DNA of 64,000 bases from Eucalyptus grandis (Eukaryota > Streptophyta > Magnoliopsida > Myrtales > Myrtaceae), in contig NC_052621.1 in NCBI RefSeq assembly GCF_016545825.1, forward strand, positions 15,444,410 through 15,508,409, given 5' to 3'. Below the pieces are notes generated by a model, which worked only from the letters and a program-made list of their open reading frames with translations, was not told the DNA's origin and did no database searches. Positions within the stretch are counted from its first letter, which is position 1; each line of letters opens with the position of its first letter. The position numbers and the translations under genes were made by a program. Below, one piece after another: positions 33,655 to 45,736 of the stretch.

Positions 33655-36308
33655 AAATGCTCAAATTCGTATCTCCCTTACATTGGATGGTTTCCCCTAT
33701 TTATAGGAGGATTTTAGCCTTACGAAATATTAAAAACAAACTTTAATGACCTAGGAATTAAACGTTCGACTCTTGAGCTACATAAAAATAAAAACAGCTA
33801 GGAACTTAATAAAAAGCCTTTATTAACACGGGAACTAAATGCCTTTAAACGTCGGCCTTCCGCATTCTCGAACCGTTAGCTTCTGTGTTCTTGAACCTTT
33901 GGCTTTCCATATTCTTGAACCGCATTCGTGAACTTTTAGCCTTCCCAAAATTCGAGCTCCTCCCTTGACCAGAAAATAATCCTCCTGAAACTTCATCAAT
34001 TGGTCATACCAGACATCAAAAATGGACTCCCATTGATAGTTATCGATATATCACAAAGTATCGATAAGTAATTAACATTATTCATTCAAAATGATCCATC
34101 AAAACACATAATGCCCAACTTCTTTATTTGCTTGGATAAGCATCGATGGTTCTGAGTTGGTTGATGGAGCTACGTTGGATGCTCCCGCATGATCCTCCCT
34201 AGGTTGTTTGAGATTTGTCCTCAAATCTAGAAGGTTTTCATCCTCCAAGTAAGGAGAAAGGTCTCCCACGTTGAATGTTGCCGAAACTCCAAACTCTCCC
34301 GGAAGGTCAATCTTGTAAGCATCGTCGCCAATTTGCTCAATAACTTTAAAGGGACCATCAGCTCTAGGCATGAGCTTGTTCTTTCGACGAAATGGAAATC
34401 TCTCCTTCCTCAAGAGTGAAGCCATACAAGATCGCCTGGTTGAAATTGAGTCTTCTTGCGGTGTTGTTTAGCTTTCTTCTTGTAAGATTCATTGGCCTTT
34501 TCAATGTTAGATTGAATATGCTCATGGAGCTTCTTCATTGATTCACCTCTTTTCTTGCCATCAAAGCTCACTTGAGAGTTAGACGGAATTGGAATAAAAT
34601 CAACGGGTGTGAGAGGATTAATTCCATACACAACTTCAAATGGCGATCGACTAGTAGTATAACTTGGTGATCGATTCTAAGCAAATTCAGCATGCGCAAG
34701 CTTTAAATCCCAATATTTCAATGATTTACTCACCATACCACCGAAAAGAGTGGTTAGAGTACGATTTGTTACCTCCGTTTGGGGATGACAAGCATTCTCC
34801 ATAGAGTTCTCCAAAAGTGGCTTAAGAACTTGGAATCACAATCCGACACAATGGTCTTTGGTACTCCATGAATGCGAATAATCTCTTTGAAATATAATTA
34901 AGCAATATGAGATGCATCATTGGTCTTATGACATGGCAAGAAATGAGCCATCTTAGAGAACCGATCAATGACCACCATGATAGCATCTTTTCCTCTTTGA
35001 GTTCTAGGTAGAGCCACAATGAAATCCATTCTAACATCCTCCCTAGGCTGCAATGGTACTGGAAGTGGAGTATACAAACCTTGATGGAAATGGCTTTTTG
35101 ATCTTTGACAAGTTGCACACCTTGAGATGATAGCATGCACATCTCCACTCATCTTTGGCCAATAGAAATGCTCTTGAAGAACCTCAAGAGTTTTGTTAAT
35201 ACCAAAATGACCAGCCAATCCTCCACCATGTGCTTCTCGAAGCAGCAATTCGCGAAAAGAACTCTTTGGCACACATAATTGATTTCCTTTAAAAAGAAAC
35301 CCATCTTGCAAAGAATATATACCTCGAACTCCCCGCTTGCAATTGTTGATGATGGATGAGAACTCCGCATCTTCAGAATAAAGTTCTTTCATTGTTTGAA
35401 ATCCAAGAATCCTAGAGTCCAGAACCACAAGCATAGAATATCTTCTCGATAAAGCATCTGCTACAACATTAGTGTGCCCCGATTTATATTTTGAGACGAA
35501 ATAAAACGATTGAAGAAATTCTACCCATTTTGCATGTCTCGAATTAAGCTTGCGTTGGCCACTAATAAACTTAAGCGCCTCATGATCAAAATGAAGGACA
35601 AATGGCTTTGGCCTCAAATAATGAATCCAATGATCAAGAGCTCGAACAATGGCATAGAACTCTTTGTCATAAGTTGAATAATTCCTCTTGGAATCAGATA
35701 ACTTCTCATTGAAATATGCCAATGGTTTTTGTGCTTGCACCAGAACAGCACCAATACCAACTCCGCTTGCATCACACTCAACTTCAAATACTTTATCAAA
35801 ATCAGGAAGTGCAAGAATAGGGGACTCACAAAGTTTCTGCTTGATTGCCTCAAAGGCGTTTTGAGCAATCTTTGTCCATTCAAAAGCACCATTCTTCATG
35901 CATTCAGTTATAGCAGCCATGATGTTTTTGACAAAACGTCGAACTAAATGCCTTTAATCGTCGGCCTTCAACATTCTCAAACCGTTAGCTTTCCGTGTTC
36001 TTGAACCTTTGGCTTTCCATATTCTTGAACCGCATTCGTGAACCTTTAGCCTTCCTAGAATTCGAGCTCCTCCCTTGACCAGAAAATAATCCTCTTGAAA
36101 CTTCATCAATTGGTCATACAAGATATGTAAAATGGCCTCCCATTGATACCTATCAATATACCACAAAGTACCGATAAGTAATTAACATTATTCATTCAAA
36201 ATGATCCATCGAAGAACATAATGCCCAACTTCTTTATAGGCTTGGATAAGCAAGCATTGATGGTTCTGAGTTGGTCGATGGAGCTACGTTGGATGCACCC
36301 GCATCAGG
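33655..36308 (-). mobile_element. Deleted Ty3/gypsy copy (same family as 51870-58015)
   Basis: On the minus strand an LTR 5' part starts TGATGCGGGTGCATCC at 36308 and runs to about 35940. It then jumps directly into RT/RNase H coding sequence. Pol continues to 34192 and is followed by a 3' LTR from about 34191, truncated near 33655. So PBS, gag, protease and most of RT are deleted. The 3' LTR lacks its R/U5 end. Confidence 0.85.
34099..35930 (-). pseudogene. Gypsy RNase H and integrase remnant
   Basis: An open stretch (34898-35920) begins in the RT connection. It contains RNase H ([34 protein letters not shown]), then the integrase HHCC zinc finger (HFGINKT...[13 protein letters not shown]) and the start of the catalytic core ([21 protein letters not shown]). 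It stops at ASHIA, where the sister copy continues. The rest of the core is frameshifted and partly deleted, since the VSDRDSKF to HPQ block is reduced. The C-terminal part (34099-34631) is recognisable by GINPLTPVDFIPIP, FQPGDLVWLH and PRADGPFKV. Confidence 0.88.
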
Positions 36309-36507
36309 TTATTACTAAAGTCACATAAGTAACATATAATGTTATTGACACACAAAGGTAAGTCACAATAACTACCAAAGATCTACGAGTGAAAATCAAT
36401 CACCCATTATTCAAAACTAGTCAACTACTCTTGGTTAGTGTCCTATGGTGTGCATCATTCTATCCTCAATTCCATTTGAAGCACCTTATCACTCCAAGTA
36501 AAACCAT
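36309..36507 (-). other. Short internal leader of the LTR-C element
   Basis: About 200 bp between the PBS and the gypsy fragment, with no coding. It is all that is visible of the family-1 internal region. Confidence 0.55.
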
Positions 36508-36519
36508 GCTCTGATACCA
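36508..36519 (-). other. Primer-binding site of the LTR-C element (initiator-Met tRNA type)
   Basis: The minus strand reads TGGTATCAGAGC, five bases after the LTR ends ...GGTGCCACA. This shows that the large family-1 repeats are LTRs of a retrotransposon primed by initiator Met tRNA. Confidence 0.85.
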
Positions 36520-36946
36520 CCCGCTGTGGCACCTCCTAAACGGCCCCTGATCCGTTGGGGTCACCACATATCACTTTCACTTTTGCTTTCTCTCTGCCTA
36601 AAGGTCTATTACTCCAATACCATAGAAATTTGACAAGTCCATGAATCCTGGGGGTTTATATTCCTTCTATAGGTCCCTCTGCAATTTATGTAGCGGAAGC
36701 ATATTCAACATCTCCCTATCCTATATTCAGAAACAATGTACACCAACTAAACATTTTATAAGTTAAAGCGAACATTTTTATTTACATAACTAGATGGACG
36801 TCACGGGTCGGTACATCAAAATGCCAAGATCTTTCTAAACTCGGCTATTTTCAAAAGGTACTCGACTCTATAACAACCGTGTACATAGGCCCATCAGTCA
36901 GTGTTGACAGTCCCAAAGTAATTCATCTACTGACCATCACTCTCGG

Positions 36947-37198
36947 TCACAACCAGTTCGATCCATCAGTTGGCGGTGGTGGCAACGGCCCTAGCGTACT
37001 CCCATCACGGTGGACGAACACAGTCAGAAACTCCTGAATCACTAGGCCGGCGCGAGAACTGATGTCATACATGATAAGTATCCTCACTCGAACAAAAACC
37101 AACCCTCGTATCTCAGGATGATGGTGCTCTGTACACTCGCACTCAAGGTCGACCGGTATACCATAGAATTTGCCCGGGGTGACTGGTAGCAGAGGCAT
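36947..37198 (-). CDS. Conserved LTR-encoded small protein of unknown function (83 aa)
   Basis: An intact frame runs from ATG (37198) to TGA, beginning MPLLPVTPGKFYGIP. It keeps the family blocks FYGxP, a VDLExECTE segment, GLVFVRVRILIMYDI, VIQEFLTVFVHRDG and the PPPP tail ending in NWL. It is about half identical to the LTR-A and LTR-B copies, yet the nucleotide sequence around it is barely alignable. Small, weakly acidic, no membrane segment. An acceptor-like TTTCAGACTAG lies just upstream. The family is unknown to me. It could be a domesticated or regulatory protein of the retrotransposon, or the second exon of a spliced LTR transcript. Confidence 0.6.
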   Translation of the reverse strand: MPLLPVTPGKFYGIPVDLECECTEHHHPEIRGLVFVRVRILIMYDISSRAGLVIQEFLTVFVHRDGSTLGPLPPPPTDGSNWL

Positions 37199-38454
37199 AT
37201 CTTCTAGTCTGAAATGTTAGTCCCCAAACAGGGTGAGTACAGCCACTAAACTATACTATGCAAGCCATCACGATCCAGTTTGATGCAAGATAAACAAGAT
37301 AGGTCATCAAGGAATAAGTATGCATCTAAACCGTATAACTCTTCAATGCAATGACCAGTGCAATTCCAACATATAAGATGCATCATGCTCAGTCACACAA
37401 GTCCCGATTATAGGGCCAAACTATTATGATATGTCCCATTCCATGCCATACAATTTAGTCCCATAACCAGATCACACTCACACTTAGTATAATCATCAGT
37501 TTTAACATTCAAAAGGTTTTATCCTCTTAGAGGACTAATGTTTGCATCCTTATGAGATTTCACACCCAACCTAGCGTCGCAAAAGCCTCTAGCATCTGGC
37601 CACTAGGCCATCGGGCATCCAGAGCATATTGCGTTACACCTCTAGGCATCTCGCACCCCACCTAGCACCACGAGAAATCTCTGGGGCGCACCATGAACAT
37701 GGTTATCCCTACCCTCCGGAATTACGTACTGACATATCACTGGGCATCCCGATGCTCCCGGCGAAAAACCTCTGGGGCACTATGGACCCCAGGCATCATC
37801 CACAAGGCAACAACTCATTCGATCCTTTGGGCCTCTTGACGCCCGGGGTATCGTTGACTCGAGGGCCCAACGGTAACAATTAACATCTTAATTTCCAAAA
37901 ACACTTTTCAATGCAATGACAAGATGTCCCTTGAGTCTCGTGAAATCTCAATATTGAATGATATGCTGAATGTCAATATCATCATGTCAAACAACAACTC
38001 AAGATGCGTTCACCTTTGGGACAAATTGAGCAAATTCGGAATTAAACAGCTCAAACATCATAATCCACAGTTTTAGTAACAATTTCGGAATAACCCCTAA
38101 ATGAACTCATAAAATTCTAAAAGTTTGATATGTTGTAAATAAGACCTAAAGGAAAAAATTTCATGAAGAACACTAGGCCAAAATAGTTATGTATGAATCG
38201 CAACAGGTCGCATAACTCAGCCCAGAATTTATTCCAGAATTTATACCTTCAAAAATCCATCCAAAACTATATTTTATAATGTCATTCAAAGGAATTAAAA
38301 GCACCTATAAAACCAAAGTGTTTCCTCAATTTCTCAATCCATTTCTACTCTACTCATCCAAAATCCGCATCCAACATCCACAACCCAAAAATCTCCAAGT
38401 CTATTGCACTACACTAGACAACAACAGCACAACATGATATAGATTAATGGACTT

Positions 38455-38464
38455 TCACTTGCCT
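38455..38464 (-). promoter_or_regulatory. Conserved GC-type 5' splice site in LTR-C
   Basis: The minus strand reads CTAGAG|GCAAGTGAAAGTCC, matching A (GCAAGTGGGAGTCC) and B (GCAAGTGGAGTCC). Confidence 0.5.
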
Positions 38465-39341
38465 CTAGCTCTTTAGCTCAATTGCAAGCAAAACAGGGGC
38501 TCGTGGGTCTTAGGCTTGGCTCAATGGCGGTGGAGACTACCCACGTCGACGATGGCAACTCGAGCATGATAGAATGCGGTCCTTCTCTTCCTTCCTCGCG
38601 GCTCACACTCGCGCGCCCGCTTCTCTTGCTCAAACTCTCTCCTTGTCCACAGTTCTGCTCACTCGAATTCTCTCTCTCACTCACTCAAAATTCTGTTAAG
38701 TTCTTCTCTCTCCTCTCCACAATTTCGAACCCTTTTGTTTCCTCGGTTTGTTGACTCATAGTCAATGGCATGGGAGATGCGATGGCATCCAAGACTGAAG
38801 ACAGGTGGAGAAAGCGTGGCTCTCCCTTGTTCGGTTTCTCCTCCCGCGCTGGCCACCAAATGAAGAGCTCTCCCTCAGTCAACAATCTCAAAACTCGTTG
38901 ACTCGATTTGCCGACCGAATGAAGGGGAAGCTCGGCAGCTTGGGCCAACAATGCGTGGTCGTATGGTCTCCGTGCATGGCCCAATTTCTCCAAAGATTAA
39001 TCCTTAATCAACGCATGTGCATGGGCTAAATCACAGCTTCCTTACAAGGCCGCATGGTGTCACAAAAATGAACAAAGGATATTCGATTCATATAGGGTAC
39101 ACAATTGGACGGCCAAATTTAATATAGAAAACATCTTGTCGACACCTCACTTGAAATGGACCTCATTCTCACGTGAGCGTATGATACATTTTTGACAAAA
39201 CCATAGTTCATTCAACACTTGGGCCATTGCTTAAATGCAACGCATCGGTCTAATGACGATAATATAGTCTGACGATCCTTCCATCTCTTAGTCATGGACC
39301 GTCGTATATCTAAGGGTCATCACAAAATTCCGGATGCCACA

Positions 39342-39625
39342 CAATCAAACCACTAGCTCAAGGAAAAAAGGAAGAACTGGTCCAAAATGGACCGGCCTTG
39401 ACTCGCCAACCAAGATCAGGCTGCTGGTCAAGATCTGGCAAACAATCTGGTCTCCTCTGTCCATAGCAAGGTCAAAGACCTTTTGTAGTGCAGATCACCA
39501 ACAGCTTGGATGCTTGGGGGCCCCGACGACCACCAATTTGAACCTCGAACGAAACTGGTCCAAGAGATGAATTGAAACTAGAGGGAGAGAGAGTGTGATC
39601 TGTTTGGGCAGGAGTTTAGAGGGAG

Positions 39626-39661
<36 letters not shown>

Positions 39662-41323
39662 CTGAGGAGAGAGAAATTTCATGCAAAATGAACTCGTAGC
39701 AGAAAATAGAAGAGATTTCCTTTATATACTCTTCACATTAAGCGATTTTGGTCGTCGGTTCGACCCAATGGTCGAAATCTCAATCGAACAGTAAATAATC
39801 CATTTCAAATGCTCCATCATGATCTTGAGGTGTCAGAAAATTGATCCAGTGGGTTTGATTTGCAAAAAACCAAGCCAAAATCGGGAATTGCGGCAAAATG
39901 TCTAATTATGGGTTAATTTGCAATTTGATGAAATTCAAGGACCAATTTGTAAGAAATCGAAGGTGTAGAAGTGAAATTAGGATTGAGAGGGTTCCAGAAC
40001 TCATGGCCGAAAGCCAAGAACCAACCAATAAGGGCCTGAACCAACCAATCCCATTGGCGGCCAGTCAAACCAACTAGACTGGTTCGGTTCTGTTTAGCCG
40101 AATTTTGATTGGTTCTTGACTGGCTTGGTTCGGTTCCTACTATTTTGTCCTCTTGGGATCCTTGTGCATTAAAAATTTATGGAATTTGACCCTAAATGAC
40201 CAAATTGAAAATGAATTTTATCCTTTTTTATGAAAAAAATTAACCAATTAAGATACAATTAAGCTAATCAAATCTTATGAACATGATTTAGGGGTCCTTT
40301 ATTGACATAATTGAATGATTATCATAGAAAAAAAATGAGTCGAAACCATGGGTGCTTTGAATTGGGTCTAAAGGGCTAAAATAGTAAAATTTGCAATTTA
40401 AATGGCAAAATTGCAAATTAACTAAAGTTGAACTCAATTAGCATCACAATTGCCCTATTTAATGAGCTACCTATAAGTAAAATCATTTAACATATAAAAT
40501 TAACCTTAAATTGAAATGCTCGAGCTTAGATAAAAAATGGAAGTCTAATATTAAAATTGGACCTAGATACATGAAATTAAACCATAGCCATGAATGGGTC
40601 AATTCGAATTTTGTCGATTGAAGTTTAATTGCTTGATTAAACCATAGCCATGAATGTGTGAATTTTACAAAATCAATCTTGAATTTGGACTTATCTTAAG
40701 GAATAAGTGAGAAACAATCATCCATTTGCAAGTTATGAAGGATGATTTTGGTCCCCTAATTAGGGCTCAAAATTACAATTCATATTTTGACTCGATAAAT
40801 CACGAAATTGAGTGCTCAAACAAATTTCGGACAGTCCCTAAACCAAATGTCAAAAAAGGAACTACACATAATTATTACTAGGATAAAAGTAATTTTATTT
40901 TTGGTCAATCTAGAACCCAAAACTAAAAAATTCAGAAATCAAGGTTCTTAATCAGATTTTATGAAATTTTTTACACGAAAATCAAATTGGCATTAAAAGA
41001 AATGTATTTACGCATTTTTTATTTTTCGATTTTTTTGGGTTAAATGTTGGACAAAAAGTCAACCATTTAATTGACTTTTTCCAAAAGGTTGATTTTTAGT
41101 CAAATCTTTGAATTTTCAAAAATTGATTTGAAAAAAATGAAATTAAAGCTAAGTGAAATTTTTAGGGTAAAAAGTCAATTTTGACCCGAGGTTGACTTTT
41201 GGTTAAAGGGTTGACCAAAAGTCAACTCGAAAGTCAACCTTTTGACTTTTTGGGTTTTTCTTGAAAATGAGTTAGAAATTGCTTGAAAACGACAATGCAA
41301 AAAGAAATAAATGAAAAAAAAAC
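39342..41323 (-). other. Probable U3/R part of another LTR, minus orientation
   Basis: AT-rich sequence with many AAAGTCAACC/TTGACTTTT motifs (41040-41260) leads on the minus strand to a clear TATATAAA (39721-39728), and then a GA microsatellite and leader-like DNA. It is cut by LTR-C at 39341. No coding sequence was recognised. Confidence 0.45.
39628..39661. repeat. GA microsatellite
   Basis: Uninterrupted GA run downstream (minus strand) of the TATA-like box at 39721. Confidence 0.95.
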
Positions 41324-41332
41324 ATTTTTTTA

Positions 41333-41816
41333 GGGTTAATACTTGAAAAAACCCTAAACCTAGTACACTTTGCGACAAATTTACCCCAAACTATTTTTTT
41401 GACCACCAAAAACCCAAAACTGGTATACCTTTGACAAATTTACCCTCTATTAGTTTTAGTTAAATTTTCTTGTTAAATTATAAAGTTAAATAACACGTGA
41501 CAATTGACCGGTATATGAATTTGGGATTTTACACTCTGTTTGTCATAGTTTATAGTTTTTGCGATTTTTTTGTGGTATTAATCTAATTTTTCGGAGGGTA
41601 TATTAGTCACAAATTTACTAGTTTTGGGTTTTTTGTGGTCGAATAAATTAATTTTGGGTAAATTTGTCATAAATGTACCAGTTTATGATTTTTTATAGTT
41701 AGTCGGGGTAAATTTGTCACAGATGTACCAGTTTGGGGTTTTTCATGGTTAAAAAAATAGTTTGGGGTAAATTTGTCACAAGTGTACCAGTTTGGGGTTT
41801 TTTAAGGTATTAACCC
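41333..41816. mobile_element. Small MULE-like element made of repeated CCCCAAACT units
   Basis: Inverted ends GGGTTAATAC with units GACAAATTTACCCCAAACTA repeated along both arms. The flanking 9-mers ATTTTTTTA and TTTTTTTTA match at 8 of 9 positions but are low-complexity. The arms resemble those of the element at 641-5043. Confidence 0.7.
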
Positions 41817-41839
41817 TTTTTTTTATCGAGAGATGAGGA

Positions 41840-44200
41840 TGTGACATTTTGAATTTCCAGTTCTATTTTCAATTGAATGGATCAAGCTTTTCATTGACGC
41901 GTCTATAGTTCTATTATCTGAGTTAATCACTCACAAGATAACTAGTATATATCCGGTGAAGCTGTTAAGGAATTTTAACGTAATAGATTTGAGAATTCAA
42001 TCAAAAATCGATTGGTTAACCGTGCTAGTCTAGAAGGGTCATTACGGCACAGTTAAAAAAATTGATTAGAGACTAGAGATAGGTCGACTTGACTAAGCCA
42101 TGTGATTAAGTGTGGGTGATTCTACCTAATTGCAAAATTCTCGTCGATCGGCACTAGACCGATTTTTCTGTCATTTTTGGTACTTTGTGTCCATATTTGA
42201 AATCTCGAAATTTTCATGACAACCGAGAGTCGCCAATGTGTCGAAGATGTTCAATGTGGCTCGGAAATCATCGACCACGAATCAATTGCACTAAAAGTTC
42301 TTGAAAGTTACTCGGTAGATTAAGTCACGCCAAAATCGCACTAGATTGAAATTAACTGTGAATTTAAACTCGATTTCGGAAATTGAAAGTTTTGTCATAT
42401 CACGATTCAATATAGAACCGTCGACTCATCCTTTGAAGATTTTTCTGCAAATCGAGATTTTTGGCAAAATTTCAAAATAGGGCCGTTTTTTACTAGGAAG
42501 ATCAGGCGACCCTTTTTTGTGGGCTGTAAATTGGCTAAGGATAAGGTTGAACAAGTGGGGGCCAAGCAATGATCAAACTAAGAGATATTTAGGCATCTTG
42601 GGTCCTTCCAAGTCTTTAGCCGTCTTCTTCTTCTTTAGTAGCTTGCTTTATCCATTGTTGTCACTTTTGAAGCTCCAAAATTACAGAGAAACCAAGCCGC
42701 TCCCCTTTGCCATCGCACGCTCGCCGAAGCTGTCCGAGCTCCCTTCTGCCATCACACGTTGCTCGCGAGCTCGTCGCACCCAACCGCTCGTCCCGCACGT
42801 TGCGCACTCGTCCCACCTGTCCTAAGCCAGCTTGCTGTCCCTCGAGCCTCCCTGGTTGCCGTCAAGGCCTCGCCATCGTCGTCCAACAGCCGTTGTCTCC
42901 CGTTGTTGCCCGCAGTAGCCTCCACCTCCCTTCCCGAGCCGTTCTAGCTAGCTAGCAACCCTTCGATTGGTCCCTACAACCAAGAGCAAAAGCTGAAGCC
43001 AACAGGGAGTTTGTTGGCCCATTCTCAAGGCTGTCCGGTCTCCATTTGGTGTCGCCACAAGGATGTTTGTTGCCCATTTCAGTGTCATCGTCGTCATGGA
43101 CTCACCGAACACTAAATCGATGAGTTTACTTGCTAAACTCTACTTATGGAGTTAATAAATTTTAAGGGGTGATTAGTTTAGGCTAAGTATGGTTTAGGTG
43201 GTTAGTTAGAATTGATTAGCATTTTAATTATTCGTTTGTACATGTTAGGTGGTTAGAATGGATAGATTAGAGACAAGATAAGTGTTACTATTTATCTAGA
43301 TAGGTTCGAAAATTTTTCGAGCCCATTCAGGTGGTTAATTCAGCATTTCCAGCCTAAGTTTGCATTTTTGGTAATTAATTGTATTTATTTAATTATTTTT
43401 TATTATTTTCCGAAAATTATACTAGGATAGCCAATAATCAAAATTTTGGTGTTGATTGCAGTGATATGCTTAGTTTCTACAATTGAATGTTATTTTGTGC
43501 AAATTGAGTGGTGATTCCTAGTCGGAGTTTAAGGGGTAAACTTGCTGAAATATTATCTCATCCCGTTGTGGATTCAACCTTTTCAGGTCCTTAGATAGTA
43601 ATTCCTTCAGAACGTTTTGATTGGCCAATGAGGGTTATTGAGTAGAGTTTTGACTACCATACCCTAGGGGCTCAATGGGTCTATGAACTCATGGTTACCA
43701 CCGTCTGAGTTGATGAGGATCTACCTCAGAGGGTACGTCATCGGTTTAGAGCGTGGTTTTGCTACGATTTTAATGGATTCCGTGTGGGTCCCCTCTAGGG
43801 TTTTGAAATTCCCGCTGTGGTAGTCGATGCCACTCTAGGTGAGAGTGCAACTGACTCTCCTAATGGTGTTGTGGAGGACCCGACACCCCCGAAGCCTATA
43901 GACACTGAAGGATCGGTGAATGTGTCTGGCTAGCTGATCATAGGACAACTTCGTTTTGAAAGTCGGTCTTTTGTAGACTTTTGACTTTAGTCTACTGTTG
44001 TATATAAACCGAGGTGTTTATAAGCGTGTTTTGGTTGTGAATTATTTCTGCTTTTCTATTCCGTGTTGGTTGTCGTCAAGGGTAATTGTTTCACTTCCAC
44101 ATGCACATTTAAAATAAATAAGTCGGCAACGTGTCCTGGGACGTCGCATATTTATCGACCACCGAGAGATGGGCACGCGCTCAAGGATCGGGGCATGACA
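41840..44200 (+). repeat. Large LTR, family 2, copy 2
   Basis: It starts TGTGACATTTTGAATTTCC and ends GGGGCATGACA. It is collinear with 18886-26039 outside that copy's insertions. It includes a GC-rich exon-like segment (42690-42960), the donor-like GATGAGTTTACTTG near 43120, and the tail with ATTATCTCATCCCGTTGTGG (43552). Flanks do not form a duplication. Confidence 0.66.
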
Positions 44201-44329
44201 ATGGCTCTATTGCGATAAAAAACCTAAATCTTGATTTTTATTTATTTTTACTTTTTAATGATGCGTCGACTAAAAATCAAGTGTCAACACACACGTTTAA
44301 GGCGTTTCCGAGATGAATGACTTCCTTGT

Positions 44330-44827
44330 GTGAGATTTAGGGAGTTCACTCATTGAGTTTATCTCACTCCCCGTTGTTTAACCTTTTTCAAGCCCTAATC
44401 ATGACTAGTCAAGCTTAAGTTATGGTATTTTGAGTTTGGATGCGACTAGGTGCGTGGGGGATACCACTCTTTTCAAGTCATTTCGTAGCATAGAGAAGCT
44501 AGGCTAACCCTGAAACCTTTTGGAAGTGCGGATGATCGCGCATATTGATTGAACATGAGATGGTGTAACGAATGATGTTCAAGTTTGGATATTTATAGCT
44601 GGTATGTTGTAATGATGTTATGGATGCATATATATAAATGTAAGTGTGTTTGAAACTATCACTGTTTGTTGATTAGGTGAATTGTTTATGCTTCCGCTTG
44701 TGTATTTTACCAAAGAAAGCGATTTGGTTGATGATGCCTCTTGGAACGTCACAATCAAATGACTTAAAGGAAATGAATGACAACAATCACATGTTGTTAC
44801 GCGTCTTGAATGGGTCGTGGCGTGACA
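44330..44827 (+). repeat. Tail fragment of a related large LTR
   Basis: GTTCACTCATTGAG...TATCTCACTCC...AACCTTTTTCAAG matches the tails of the family-2 LTRs. It ends GGCGTGACA. The 5' part is missing. Confidence 0.5.
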
Positions 44828-45060
44828 CAAAGTACGTTCCAAGTTCTAAAAATTAGAGAATCTATTCCATGGATAGATTCTAGATACTAGGTCAAACCTC
44901 GACGGAACCTCACTCCTACCACTAACCACAGGTTTACTTTTGGTGACAAATTTTTTTGACCTATTGGTTCTTTGGGGCGCCTTTTCTAAATTTTTTGACC
45001 TACTGGTTTTTTGGGGTGCCCTCTCTTCCCAATTTTTCCATTTCTATGCACAAATAAGCT

Positions 45061-45094
45061 TGTGTGTGTGTGTGTGTGTTTTTTTTTTTTTTTT
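45061..45094. repeat. TG microsatellite followed by poly-T
   Basis: About nine TG units, then about fifteen T. Confidence 0.95.
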
Positions 45095-45269
45095 GACTAG
45101 TTAGCAGAATAGATTTTGCATAACCTTTTTAATTTTTACTATATGAGCTCGATGCGCGTGGGAGGCTCTATATAAACAAAAAAGACATTAGCTTTAGACG
45201 TTTCAATCATCTTACATTAAATAATTCAGAAGGTGAAAGTTCGTACGCCACAAGATTTTAAGAAAAGCA

Positions 45270-45640
45270 AACTGTAAAATGTGAAAGGGCGCATTTGTTT
45301 AGACTTAAACAGAGAACAACTTTCTACGTTCCGACCAAAGGTCAAAATAAAACTCAAATCTTCAAGAATTTAAAAACAAAAAAAGTTCATGTGTTGGGGT
45401 GGGGTGCATTTATTTTGAGGAAAACGAATGATTTGAAAAATATTTTCCAAAAAAGATATCTAAATCAATTAAAAAAATAAATGAACGAAACATTTTTTTA
45501 TTGTCAATAACAATGTTTAGACATAAATTGTTACCGATGATGAAAATATTTTTTATTGACTAATTATTTCAATCGATATAAGCAATCAATTTTTGGAAAA
45601 CGTTTTCCAAATTATTCAATCTTCGTGAAACAAAATGAAG
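45270..45640. other. Possible degraded small transposon
   Basis: GCATTTGTTTAGACTTAAACAG...TTTTGAGGAAAACG...GGAAAACGTTTTCC resembles the TTTGTTTGG...GAAAATATTTT segment at 18229-18440. The ends are not defined. Confidence 0.3.
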
Positions 45641-45736
45641 CCTTTATGTAAAAATATCTATATTTGTGAAAGTTTCGGCTTTTTGGTTAAAATTTCGAAA
45701 TGTGAATGCATCAAGATATAGATTAATTAAAAAGTA

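Larger units (their letters stand above)
36525..39341 (-). repeat. 5' LTR 'LTR-C' (large-LTR family 1)
   Basis: On the minus strand it begins TGTGGCATCCGG (39341) and ends GGAGGTGCCACA (36525), 2817 bp. Shared with A and B: the AG|GCAAGT donor (38457-38462), an AT-rich intron-like stretch, a GC-rich block with the CCTC(C/T)GG motif (37560-37870), a GTACTCACCCTG...ACATTTCAG acceptor-like segment, and the small ORF. The exon-like part (38465-38990) differs strongly from A and B. Flanks CCCGC and CAATC do not match, as expected for one LTR of a longer element. Confidence 0.82.

Noticed and set aside
36525..39341. LTR-C as a stand-alone insertion with target duplication
   Set aside because: Flanks CCCGC and CAATC do not match; the PBS next to it shows it is one end of a larger element.
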